NCBI GenBank assembly: GCA_017622235.1
Contig: JAGARN010000004.1
Location: 48,351 to 112,350 of the forward strand
Direction of reading: 5' to 3'
DNA: 64,000 bases
Origin: Spirochaetaceae bacterium
GTDB lineage: Bacteria > Spirochaetota > Spirochaetia > Treponematales > Treponemataceae
A program made the position numbers and the translations under genes. This document shows positions 28,063 through 35,881 of the stretch, piece by piece. A model generated the notes under the pieces. It was given only the letters and a program-made list of their open reading frames with translations. It had not been told where the DNA came from and made no database searches. How positions within the stretch are numbered: position 1 is the stretch's first letter; each line of letters opens with the position of its first letter.

Positions 28063-30417
28063 TTGAAAGTAGCTTTACAACTGCAAAAAATAATAAATGC
28101 AGCCATATCACAAGCCGAAAAAGCTGAACATGAATTTATCACCCCTGAACATTTATTAAATGCCATGTTAGAGTTCGCTCCTGCCTGCGACTTATTACTA
28201 GTGTGTGGCGGTAATGTAAACCTTATAAAACAAGGCGTTTACGAATATATTCAAAATAATATCATGGTAATTCAAGGTTGCCACCCGATACAAACTCTGG
28301 GTTTTCAGTCTGTTATTGAAAGAGCAATTTTACATTGCGTAGCAGCGGAAAAAAATGAAGTAGAAATCCCTGATGTAATTGTAAGTATGCTAGAAGAAAC
28401 CGATAACTACTGTTCATATTACCTTAGAAAAGGAGGTGTAGAAAAACTAAGGCTCATAGAAGTAATTAGTTATTTAAAATACAAATGCAAAGGTAAAGAT
28501 TTGCAATCAGCGATTTCTGCCATGTTAGAAGATCCCTCTTTTTGTGATGGCTCTATACCCGAAGATATGGATTTAACTCAAAAAAAAATAATTGAAGACC
28601 AAAATGAACTTTCAGAAAACAATGGAACTGCTAACAAAAATGTAAAAAAAACAGCCATAGCAAAGTTCACTCTTGATTTAACAGCCTTAGCAGCTCAAGG
28701 GAAATTTGATAAACTAGTAGGTCGAAAACCAGAACTAGAACGAACAATTCAAGTGTTGTGCCGTCGCTTAAAAAACAATCCTTTACATGTAGGCGATGCT
28801 GGTGTGGGTAAAACAGCCATAACACAAGGCTTAGCCGCAATGTTAATATCAGGAAATGTTCCAGATATGTTGCAAGGATACTCAATTTATAGCCTAGATA
28901 TGGCAGCTCTCATGGCTGGGACAAAATTTCGTGGTGATTTTGAAGAGAGATTAAAAAGGTTAACGGATGAACTTTTAAAAAAAGAAAAAGCGATTTTATT
29001 CATAGACGAAATCCACACAATTGTAGGTGCAGGTGCAACAGGCAGTAGCAATCTTGATGCATCTAATCTTTTGAAGCCCTTGCTTTCTAACGGTAAAATA
29101 AAATGCATCGGTTCAACAACATTTCAAGAATATTCAAGAATATTTGAAAAAGACAGGGCGTTAGCACGTCGCTTCCAAAAAATAGAAATAAATGAACCTT
29201 CAACTGACGAAACAATAAAAATACTCGAAGGATTAAAATCTTCTTACGAAGAACATCACGGGGTAACATACGACAAAACAGCTCTAGTGGCAGCAGTAAA
29301 TCTTTCTGTTCAACATATGCCAGAAAAAAGACTACCAGACAAAGCTATTGACATAATGGACGAAGCAGGTGCAGTAGTTTCTATCAAAAATAAACAAAAA
29401 AAATTAAACAGCAACCCCAGAGTTACCGTGGCAACAATAGAAAAAACAGTTGCTCGTCTTGCAAGAATCCCTGAAAAAACTGTAAATGTTGACGAAAAGG
29501 CTTTGCTTAAAAATCTGGAATCCACTCTTGCAAAGCAAATTTTTGGGCAGCAAGAAGCCGTAAAAATCGTAGCTCAAGCTGTTAAACGTAGCCGTGCAGG
29601 TCTTAGAGATCAGGACAAAACTGCCGCAGCTTTTTTGTTTGCAGGTCCAACTGGTGTAGGAAAAACAGAATTAGCTAAAGTTCTTTCAAATACCTTAGGC
29701 ATGAAACTGCAACGGTTTGACATGAGTGAATACCAAGAAAAACATACGGTAAGCAGACTTATCGGTTCGCCACCAGGTTATGTTGGATTTGAAGAAGGCG
29801 GACTACTTACAGACGCACTCCGCAAAGAGCCGTATTCCATAGTTTTGCTAGATGAAATAGAAAAAGCTCACAGCGACATTTACAACATACTATTGCAAAT
29901 AATGGATTATGGACAACTTACAGATAATCAAGGGCGTAAAGCTGACTTTAGAAACGCAATAGTAATTATGACAAGCAACGCCGGAGCTAGAGACATTGGC
30001 AAACAAGCAATCGGATTTGGTTCTTCGCCCAATGGAATGGAAGCTGTAACAAATGCAGTAGAGAAAGTTTTTGCCCCAGAATTTCGCAACCGACTCGATG
30101 CAATCGTTCCCTTTGAATATTTAAATCGCCAAGTTGCAGAAGATATTGTTCGCAAGGAACTTAACAAAATTGCAATACGATTAATTCAAAAAAAAGTGCA
30201 ACTTACAGCAGAGGACGAATGTGTTGCATTCTTGGCAGAAAAAGGTTATTCCCAAGACTTTGGAGCAAGAAATATTGCACGTACTGTAGATGCCCTAGTT
30301 TCTACTCCTTTAGTTGACGAAGTACTTTTCGGGAAACTATCTTCTGGTGGTAGTGTTTGTTGCTATATTGATACCGAGGATAAAGAAAATGTATCCTTCA
30401 GATTTGAAAATTGCTGA
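28063..30417 (+). CDS. clpA: ClpA, AAA+ unfoldase of the ClpAP protease
   Basis: 784 residues. The Clp N-domain double repeat (1-145) has EHEFITPEHLL, as expected for ClpS docking. D1 has Walker A GDAGVGKT (from 244) and Walker B LFIDEIHTI. D2 has Walker A GPTGVGKT (from 528) and Walker B VLLDEIEKAH. The ClpP-docking loop IGF is at about 650-652 (KQAIGFGSS), so this is a ClpP partner and not ClpB. It unfolds substrates and feeds them to ClpP; clpP itself is not in the window. The start is TTG 28063 with AGGAG 8 nt upstream. It lies between clpS and aat. Confidence 0.95.
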   Translation: MKVALQLQKIINAAISQAEKAEHEFITPEHLLNAMLEFAPACDLLLVCGGNVNLIKQGVYEYIQNNIMVIQGCHPIQTLGFQSVIERAILHCVAAEKNEVEIPDVIVSMLEETDNYCSYYLRKGGVEKLRLIEVISYLKYKCKGKDLQSAISAMLEDPSFCDGSIPEDMDLTQKKIIEDQNELSENNGTANKNVKKTAIAKFTLDLTALAAQGKFDKLVGRKPELERTIQVLCRRLKNNPLHVGDAGVGKTAITQGLAAMLISGNVPDMLQGYSIYSLDMAALMAGTKFRGDFEERLKRLTDELLKKEKAILFIDEIHTIVGAGATGSSNLDASNLLKPLLSNGKIKCIGSTTFQEYSRIFEKDRALARRFQKIEINEPSTDETIKILEGLKSSYEEHHGVTYDKTALVAAVNLSVQHMPEKRLPDKAIDIMDEAGAVVSIKNKQKKLNSNPRVTVATIEKTVARLARIPEKTVNVDEKALLKNLESTLAKQIFGQQEAVKIVAQAVKRSRAGLRDQDKTAAAFLFAGPTGVGKTELAKVLSNTLGMKLQRFDMSEYQEKHTVSRLIGSPPGYVGFEEGGLLTDALRKEPYSIVLLDEIEKAHSDIYNILLQIMDYGQLTDNQGRKADFRNAIVIMTSNAGARDIGKQAIGFGSSPNGMEAVTNAVEKVFAPEFRNRLDAIVPFEYLNRQVAEDIVRKELNKIAIRLIQKKVQLTAEDECVAFLAEKGYSQDFGARNIARTVDALVSTPLVDEVLFGKLSSGGSVCCYIDTEDKENVSFRFENC

Positions 30418-31129
30418 AAAAAACTTTTCTTTTAGTCCTGTATTGTTCCCTGCCCCACAAAGTTCAGGTCATGAAATTGTAGCGGTTACAGAATTTCTTG
30501 ACAGAGATATATTGTATTCCGCCTACTTACAAGGAATTTTCCCTTGGTACAATCAAGACCAAGGCGAGCCTGTCGCTTGGTGGTCTTTAGATCCTAGATT
30601 TGTTCTTTTTCCAGAAGAACTCCACATACCGGCTCGGCTTGCCCGTTTTTTACGGCATACACCTTATTCCTATACTATAGACAAGGCCTTTAAGCAAGTT
30701 ATAGAGAATTGTGCAAAAATAAAACGTGAGGGTCAAAATGGATCTTGGATTGGAAGCCAAATGCAAGAAGCCTACTGTGATTTACATAGCATAGGAGTTG
30801 CTCATTCCATAGAAGCCTGGAAAAATAACCAATTAGCAGGTGGATTTTACGGAGTACAGATTGGAAGCGTTTTTTTTGGCGAATCTATGTTTACGCTAAT
30901 GCCAAACTCCGCAAAATCCGCTTTTGTGCTTTTTGTACAAGCTTTTAAAGAATGTGGTGGAGGATTAATTGATTCCCAAATTTATACAGACAATATTGCA
31001 CGCTTTGGCGGTAAAAATATAAGCCGTACAGCTTTCTTGCACTTAGAAAAACAACTACTAAAAAGAGAACTTATTACTCCCCTACAAAGGCATCCCACAT
31101 TCAACAATCAGTTTGATACCTTGCCTTGA
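30389..31129 (+). CDS. aat: Leucyl/phenylalanyl-tRNA--protein transferase (Aat)
   Basis: 246 residues. It attaches Leu or Phe from aminoacyl-tRNA to proteins with N-terminal Arg or Lys, making N-degrons that ClpS recognises. Family hallmarks are visible: AYLQGIFPWY, WWSLDPRFVL, GSWIGSQMQEAYCDLH, HSIEAWKNNQLAGGFYGVQIG, FFGESMFT and LIDSQ. The start ATG 30389 is inside clpA (29-nt overlap), with GAGGA 9 nt upstream. The longer ORF start at 30314 would add a spurious hydrophobic segment and is rejected. clpS-clpA-aat therefore forms a complete tagging, recognition and unfolding unit. Confidence 0.94.
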   Translation: MYPSDLKIAEKNFSFSPVLFPAPQSSGHEIVAVTEFLDRDILYSAYLQGIFPWYNQDQGEPVAWWSLDPRFVLFPEELHIPARLARFLRHTPYSYTIDKAFKQVIENCAKIKREGQNGSWIGSQMQEAYCDLHSIGVAHSIEAWKNNQLAGGFYGVQIGSVFFGESMFTLMPNSAKSAFVLFVQAFKECGGGLIDSQIYTDNIARFGGKNISRTAFLHLEKQLLKRELITPLQRHPTFNNQFDTLP

Positions 31130-31154
31130 CACTGTTTTTTTATTTTCCTATAAT
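31126..31154 (+). promoter_or_regulatory. Consensus sigma70 promoter for yebC
   Basis: Perfect TTGACA (31126-31131), 17-nt spacer, perfect TATAAT (31149-31154). The -35 overlaps the aat stop codon. The leader is about 45 nt, with AAGGAG before the yebC ATG. Confidence 0.85.
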
Positions 31155-31205
31155 GAACAAGTTATTTTGTATTTTTTATGCAACTAGCATATATAAGGAG
31201 TTCCG

Positions 31206-31946
31206 ATGTCAGGACATAGTAAATGGGCGACGATTAAGCATGCAAAAGGCGCCGCTGATGCAAAACGTGGACAGTTGTTCACAAAGTTTATTAAAGAAAT
31301 CTCTATTGCAGCCCGTATGGGTGGTGGCGATCCAAACTCAAATCCTCGACTGCGCACAGCTATTCTTAAAGCTCGTGCTGCCAATATGCCTAAGGACAAT
31401 ATTGAGCGAGCAATAAAAAAAGGTACTGGTGAACTAGGTGGTGCAGTCTACGAAGAAAAACTTTACGAAGGTTATGGTCCAGGTGGGGTTGCCATTCTTG
31501 TTGAAGTTCTTACTGACAACAACAACCGAGCTGCAGCAAATGTACGTAACATCTTTGGCAAAAGCGGCGGAAACCTCGGTGCAACAGGTTCAGTTTCATA
31601 TATGTTCAATCGCAAAGGTGTAATTGAATATGATGCAGAAGTTGTAAACGAAGACGAAGTAATGGAAGCTGCACTAGAAGCTGGTGCTGAAGACATTGTA
31701 AACGAGGACGGAATTGTTACTGTAACGACAGATCCTTCTACTTTTGAAAGTGTTCTTGAAGCTTTGCAAGAAAAAGGTTATGAATCAGTTTCTGCAGAAG
31801 TTGCTATGGTTCCAGATATGTACTCCGCCGTGGATGTGGAAACAGCTACAAAGTTGCAAAAATTGATAGATCGCCTAGAAGAAGACGATGACGTTCAAAA
31901 CGTATACAGTAATGCCGATTTCCCGGAAGGTTTTGGTGAGGAATAA
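31206..31946 (+). CDS. yebC: YebC/PmpR family protein
   Basis: 246 residues, the normal length of the family. It begins with the diagnostic [20 protein letters not shown], then [30 protein letters not shown] and [16 protein letters not shown]. Family members have been described as transcription regulators and, more recently, as translation factors that relieve ribosome stalling; the sequence does not decide between these. It has its own consensus promoter and a hairpin terminator shortly after the stop. ruvC follows, an arrangement common in bacteria. Confidence 0.95.
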   Translation: MSGHSKWATIKHAKGAADAKRGQLFTKFIKEISIAARMGGGDPNSNPRLRTAILKARAANMPKDNIERAIKKGTGELGGAVYEEKLYEGYGPGGVAILVEVLTDNNNRAAANVRNIFGKSGGNLGATGSVSYMFNRKGVIEYDAEVVNEDEVMEAALEAGAEDIVNEDGIVTVTTDPSTFESVLEALQEKGYESVSAEVAMVPDMYSAVDVETATKLQKLIDRLEEDDDVQNVYSNADFPEGFGEE

Positions 31947-32013
31947 TTTACAATCAACACATTCCCTGCCTGGGACTTATTCTTTGGGAAATGAGTCCTT
32001 AGAAAACATTCCT

Positions 32014-32580
32014 ATGGGAACAGGAAAAACCGGGGCAAACAGCTCCGGTTTTTTTGTTACAAAGAAAGCTGTACGGCGAGTATTAGGTATTGACCCAGGT
32101 CTAGCCTCTACAGGTTACGGTATTGTAGATTTTTATAATAATCGGTATCGAATGGTTTCTTATGGGGTAATTTCTACAGAATCACAACAACCACATGGAG
32201 AACGACTATTACAGATATATTCGAAGCTAATAGCAGTAATTCAAGAGTTTAAACCTACAGAAAGTGCCATGGAAACTCTATACTTTGCAAAAAATGTATC
32301 TAGTGCTATGTCTGTAGCAGAAGCAAGGGGAGTTGCAACATTGTGCCTTGCCCAAAATTGCATTCCCTTAGGTGAATACACACCGAATATCATAAAACAA
32401 GCCGTAACAGGAACAGCTTCTGCCGGAAAAAGTACCGTTCAAGAATATGTTAGGTTGCTTTTAGGATTAGAAGTTATTCCAAAACCAGATCATGCCGCAG
32501 ACGCATTAGCAGCTGCAATCACCCATATTCATTCAACACCTTTGCAAAAAAAATTACAAAAACAAGAAACCCTAGGTTAA
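32014..32580 (+). CDS. ruvC: RuvC Holliday junction resolvase, with unusual N-terminal extension
   Basis: Endonuclease that resolves Holliday junctions with RuvAB. Catalytic acidic residues are visible: Asp in VLGIDPGLASTGYG, Glu in AMETLYFAKN, and the Asp pair in PDHAADALAAA. The family normally starts 1-3 residues before VLGIDPG, but there is no ATG, GTG or TTG in frame there. The nearest ATG (32014) gives about 22 extra residues, part of which is encoded by a terminator-like hairpin (32025-32055). Length from this start is 188 residues. No clear ribosome site precedes it, so the start is uncertain. The 3' end overlaps znuB tail-to-tail by 9 nt. Confidence 0.85.
   Translation: MGTGKTGANSSGFFVTKKAVRRVLGIDPGLASTGYGIVDFYNNRYRMVSYGVISTESQQPHGERLLQIYSKLIAVIQEFKPTESAMETLYFAKNVSSAMSVAEARGVATLCLAQNCIPLGEYTPNIIKQAVTGTASAGKSTVQEYVRLLLGLEVIPKPDHAADALAAAITHIHSTPLQKKLQKQETLG
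32025..32055 (+). terminator. Terminator-like hairpin between yebC and the RuvC core
   Basis: 12-bp stem with one G-U pair: AAAAACCGGGGC (32025-32036), loop AAACA, then GCTCCGGTTTTT leading into a T run. It looks like the yebC terminator, yet lies inside the only possible 5' end of ruvC. Confidence 0.7.
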
Positions 32581-33429
32581 ATTCCCCATGTGTTTACGAA
32601 TGCCAGACACCATAAAACAACACACAAACGCTACAGCGTTCACTAGTACGATGGTTGCACCAGAAGCAGAGCCCCCATAAAATGATATTGCAAGCCCTAT
32701 AATTGCAGACAACAAAGAAATTATAACCGCCACCAATAAATATGTTCGACTCGAACGGCTTACCAACCTAGCACCCGAGGCTGGCAATACAAGCAAAGAG
32801 TTTATCATAAGCAAACCCGTCCATCTAATTGAAACTGTAACAACCAAAGCTGTAAGTAAGGCAAACACTTGTTCAATAACGAACACTTTTACTCCGCGGC
32901 TTTTTGCAAATGTACGATGAAGGTTTGTTAAAAGCATTTTGTTGTACAAAATTATCCAAACAACCATTGCCACAATCCCTACTATAATCATAAGTATAAT
33001 TTCTTGACCTTTAATACTAAGAATGTCGCCAATAAGATATTTTTGGTATTTAGAAAAATTACCCATTGCAGAAAGTAAAACAATTCCTAAAGCACTGGCA
33101 GTTGAAGAAAAAACTCCGATTATTGAATCCGCAGAAGCTTTACCTTTTGTTTTTACAGTAATTATTGCAAACCCTAGAATTAAACTAAAGGCAACCATAG
33201 AAAGCATAGGGTCTCCTATTCCAACTACAACGCCAAGAGCGACCCCTGTCAAAGCGGAGTGACCTATTGCATCAGAAAAAAAAGCCATTCTATTTGAAAC
33301 TACAAAACATCCCATTCCACCAAAAAGTGGAGCTGCCACTATCAAAGCTAAAAGTGCATTTTTCATAAAAGCTGGTTCAAGCCAAGCAAAAGGAAGAATA
33401 CTATCTATAAAATTATACCACAAAGTCAT
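32572..33429 (-). CDS. znuB: Metal (zinc/manganese-type) ABC transporter permease
   Basis: 285-residue permease of the ABC-3 family (ZnuB/TroC type) with about eight membrane segments. Typical signatures are FFSDAIGHSALTGVALG, IGVFSSTASALGIVLLSAMG, VSIRWTGLLMINSLLVLPA and LAISFYGGSASGATIVL. It forms the inner-membrane channel for divalent metal, most likely Zn2+. The start (ATG 33429) overlaps the stop of the ATPase gene by 4 nt, so the two are coupled. The metal is inferred from the family; Mn2+ or Fe2+ cannot be excluded. No binding-protein gene is adjacent. Confidence 0.87.
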   Translation of the reverse strand: MTLWYNFIDSILPFAWLEPAFMKNALLALIVAAPLFGGMGCFVVSNRMAFFSDAIGHSALTGVALGVVVGIGDPMLSMVAFSLILGFAIITVKTKGKASADSIIGVFSSTASALGIVLLSAMGNFSKYQKYLIGDILSIKGQEIILMIIVGIVAMVVWIILYNKMLLTNLHRTFAKSRGVKVFVIEQVFALLTALVVTVSIRWTGLLMINSLLVLPASGARLVSRSSRTYLLVAVIISLLSAIIGLAISFYGGSASGATIVLVNAVAFVCCFMVSGIRKHMGNLT

Positions 33430-34235
33430 AAGATACCTCCCCTTGAACCAAAAGCTTGAATAAATTCGTCCGATTTATAAACTTCTTCCGGCTTACCCTG
33501 AACTACAATCCTACGGTCAATCAATACAACTTTGTCTGCATATTTTGCAACCAAATCCAAATCATGAGAGATTAAAAGAATTGTTATATCGTGCGTATGA
33601 CGCAACTGTGAAACTATTTCGTAAAAAATCGAAAGCCCAGAACGGTCAACTCCAGAAACTGGTTCATCTAAAAGCAATATATCTGGCAAAGGTCGTATTG
33701 CAAGAGCAAGCATTATACGCTGTAGTTCACCACCAGACAAATCACTTACTCGCCTAGATTCTAAATGCTGTACCCCTGTTGCAGAAAGTACATCTGAAAT
33801 AAGAATTTTATCTTTTTTGCGACGTGGTAACCATACTGGTCTTTTAGAAAGACAAGAAAGTACTAAATCACCAACAGAAACAGGACTATCTGATGAAACT
33901 TCTAACTTTTGCGGAACATAGCCAAATTTTGGCTTTGAAGTACACCCTTTGCCATCCTTCATAAAATGTATTCCTCCGGTGTGAGGAACTTCTTCTAATA
34001 ATGTTCGCAAAAAAGTTGTTTTACCTGCTCCATTTCGACCAATTATAGCTGTAAGTTCTCCACAGTGTATATGCAGATTAATATTTTCGAGGATATAGTG
34101 GTCTGCTGATTTTACAGAAAGGTTTTCTATTTTTGTGCAACATATGTGACCATTTTTATTTCCATGAAGAGAATTTGATTTTTGGCTGCATCTTGTACAA
34201 TGCTCATGGGTACAATTTAAATCCTTGTCAAACAT
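33426..34235 (-). CDS. znuC: Metal ABC transporter ATPase with Cys/His-rich N-terminal extension
   Basis: 269-residue ATPase. Walker A is GRNGAGKTTF, the Q-loop region FGYVPQKLEV, the signature LSGGELQRIMLAL, Walker B ILLLDEPVSGVD, and the switch His is in LLISHDL. Before the ABC domain is a 34-residue extension with Cys8, His10, His12, Cys13, Cys16, His24, His30, Cys32 and Cys33, which could bind Zn2+. ATG 34235 is chosen because a -10 hexamer (TATACT) ends 6 nt upstream; the longer ORF begins upstream of this promoter. It energises the adjacent permease. Confidence 0.87.
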   Translation of the reverse strand: MFDKDLNCTHEHCTRCSQKSNSLHGNKNGHICCTKIENLSVKSADHYILENINLHIHCGELTAIIGRNGAGKTTFLRTLLEEVPHTGGIHFMKDGKGCTSKPKFGYVPQKLEVSSDSPVSVGDLVLSCLSKRPVWLPRRKKDKILISDVLSATGVQHLESRRVSDLSGGELQRIMLALAIRPLPDILLLDEPVSGVDRSGLSIFYEIVSQLRHTHDITILLISHDLDLVAKYADKVVLIDRRIVVQGKPEEVYKSDEFIQAFGSRGGIL

Positions 34236-34241
34236 AAACAC

Positions 34242-34270
34242 AGTATAACATATTGCAACCAATGATTCCA
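34242..34270 (-). promoter_or_regulatory. Promoter of znuCB
   Basis: On the minus strand a weak -35 TGGAAT (34265-34270), 17 nt, then -10 TATACT (34242-34247), ending 6 nt before ATG 34235. The preceding ATGTTATA resembles one half of an E. coli Zur site, but no full palindrome is present. Confidence 0.5.
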
Positions 34271-34274
34271 CCTC

Positions 34275-34303
34275 TTGACTTTTTTTCTACTACGTGATAT
34301 CTT
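34275..34303 (+). promoter_or_regulatory. Promoter of tRNA-Met
   Basis: -35 TTGACT (34275-34280), 17-nt spacer, -10 TATCTT (34298-34303), 12 nt before the tRNA 5' end. It is back-to-back with the znuC promoter. Confidence 0.65.
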
Positions 34304-34315
34304 CATCTAAGAAAC

Positions 34316-34388
34316 GGCGACATAGCTCAGTAGGTAGAGCAAACGGCTCATATCCGTTCGGTCATAGGTTCGATCCCTATTGTCGCTA
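34316..34388 (+). tRNA. tRNA-Met (CAT anticodon), elongator type
   Basis: 73-nt cloverleaf: acceptor GGCGACA/TGTCGCT with G1-U72, D stem GCTC/GAGC, anticodon stem AACGG/CCGTT around loop CTCATAT, T arm ATAGG-TTCGATC-CCTAT, discriminator A. CCA is not encoded directly after A73. The G1-U72 pair and anticodon arm resemble the Bacillus elongator tRNA-Met, and the C1xA72 mismatch of initiators is absent. A lysidine-modified tRNA-Ile2 has the same anticodon and cannot be fully excluded. Confidence 0.9.
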
Positions 34389-34392
34389 ACCA

Positions 34393-34417
34393 AGGCTCCT
34401 TTTAAGGAGCTTTTTTT
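34393..34417 (+). terminator. Terminator after tRNA-Met
   Basis: GCTCCTT / AAGGAGC hairpin followed by seven T, directly downstream of the tRNA. Confidence 0.75.
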
Positions 34418-34445
34418 ATTTTATTTTATTTTCCCGGAGGGATAA

Positions 34446-35396
34446 ATGCTACCAGAAACATTTAAAGCTCCTTTTAAAGGACGGTCATTATTAAACTGGA
34501 TTGATTGGTCTCCAGAAGAAATTTTGCAAATTCTAGATTTAGCAGCAAAAGTAAAGACCGAATCTCATAAAGGTGAAATTCATCAACGCTTTTTAGGTAA
34601 GTCCATAGCTTTAATCTTTGAAAAACGTTCCACTAGGACCCGTTGTTCCTTTGAAACAGCCTTTGGGGAAGAAGGCGGGCATCCAGTATTTCTTTCTTCT
34701 AATGATATTCAACTTGGGGGGAAAGAATCAATAGAAGATACGGCAAGAGTCTTAGGAAGAATGTTTTCCGCCATCGAATTCCGAGGTTTTTCACAAACTC
34801 ACGTTGAAATGCTAGCTAAATATTCAGGTATTCCTGTTATTAATGGTTTAACAGACCAATTCCACCCTACACAAGCTTTAGCAGATGTACTTACACTAAA
34901 AGAACAATTTGGAAAGGTGAAAGGTTTGCATATGGCTTTTTGTGGTGATGGGCGAAATAACGTAGCTCGTTCACTTATGCTAATATGTGCAAAGTTAGGA
35001 ATTGATTTTACAATTATTAGCCCCAAAGAACTTTTTCCAGACCAAGAAATCCAACAAATATGTCGCCCCTTTTCTGAAAAATCTGGTGCAAAAATCTCTA
35101 TTTCTGATGATATTTCTCTTGTAAAAGGTGCTGATTCAGTTTATACTGATGTCTGGGTTTCTATGGGGGAAGAATCTCTCAAAGAAAGTCGGATAGCTTT
35201 GCTTTCTCCGTATCAGGTAAACAGCCAACTTATGGCCGCCACCGAAAAGAAAGAAAGTATCTTCCTTCATTGTTTACCTGCAGTAAAGGGAGAGGAAGTT
35301 ACCGAGGAAGTTTTTGAGGGTTCCCAAAGCCGGGTTTGGGATCAGGCAGAAAACCGCAAGCATACAATCAAGGCCATAATGTTAGCATTGATATAG
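34446..35396 (+). CDS. argF: Ornithine carbamoyltransferase
   Basis: 316-residue cytoplasmic enzyme that interconverts ornithine plus carbamoyl phosphate and citrulline. Diagnostic motifs: carbamoyl-phosphate site FEKRSTRTRCSFE, FHPTQALADVLT, DVWVSMGEE (ornithine side) and HCLPA. Length and motif order are standard. The ribosome site is CCCGGAGGG before ATG 34446. No other arginine-synthesis or arginine-deiminase gene is adjacent, so an anabolic (argF) or catabolic (arcB) role cannot be decided here. Confidence 0.94.
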   Translation: MLPETFKAPFKGRSLLNWIDWSPEEILQILDLAAKVKTESHKGEIHQRFLGKSIALIFEKRSTRTRCSFETAFGEEGGHPVFLSSNDIQLGGKESIEDTARVLGRMFSAIEFRGFSQTHVEMLAKYSGIPVINGLTDQFHPTQALADVLTLKEQFGKVKGLHMAFCGDGRNNVARSLMLICAKLGIDFTIISPKELFPDQEIQQICRPFSEKSGAKISISDDISLVKGADSVYTDVWVSMGEESLKESRIALLSPYQVNSQLMAATEKKESIFLHCLPAVKGEEVTEEVFEGSQSRVWDQAENRKHTIKAIMLALI

Positions 35397-35459
35397 TTCG
35401 GCGGCGTTTGTCTAATTCATTTATAATTTTAGCGTAACTACGGAGTTAGGAGTATACAA

Positions 35460-35873
35460 ATGAGAAAGATTCTAGTTTCAGTGTTGCTATTGCTAGTTAT
35501 CACATCTAGTATGGTTTTTGCACAGAGTCAAGAAGAAGAAGGAAAGTCTTCTTTGTCATATCGGAATATAACGATTTACAAAGTTCTTGATCACAAAGAA
35601 GTATATATTGTTCTTTATGCAAAACATGGTGTTGGCGTTGGACAAGTTATGATTCCAAAAACTTGGTATAGAGAAAATCCTCGCAAACTTCAATTAAGAC
35701 TATTAGACAAAGGCTTAGATCCTTTTATGACAGTTGTTTATAAAGATGGTGAATTCCACAAAGTAATTCTTACAACTCCAAGTCCCAAAAGGGGCGACAC
35801 TTGGGGAGTTGCTAGCGACTATACGGACATAGGCGATTCAGCTCAAGCAGAAACTTTGGATATACAGTTTTAA
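35460..35873 (+). CDS. Small secreted protein, unknown function
   Basis: 137 residues with a clear signal peptide (MRKILVSVLLLLVITSSMVFA, cleavage after VFA). The mature part of about 115 residues is rich in beta-strand-like segments (ITIYKVLDHKEVYIVLYAK, VGQVMIPKTWYRE, MTVVYKDGEFHKVILTT) and is probably periplasmic. No family was recognised. AGGAG lies 8 nt before the ATG and a TATAAT sits upstream without a good -35. The M24 peptidase gene follows after 8 nt, so the two are probably cotranscribed. Confidence 0.72.
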   Translation: MRKILVSVLLLLVITSSMVFAQSQEEEGKSSLSYRNITIYKVLDHKEVYIVLYAKHGVGVGQVMIPKTWYRENPRKLQLRLLDKGLDPFMTVVYKDGEFHKVILTTPSPKRGDTWGVASDYTDIGDSAQAETLDIQF

Positions 35874-35881
35874 TTTTCAAA

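Noticed and set aside
34316..34388. Lysidine-type tRNA-Ile or initiator tRNA-Met
   Set aside because: An initiator would show a C1xA72 mismatch. tRNA-Ile2 shares the anticodon, but acceptor G1-U72 and the anticodon arm fit elongator tRNA-Met better. The Ile2 alternative stays open at low probability.
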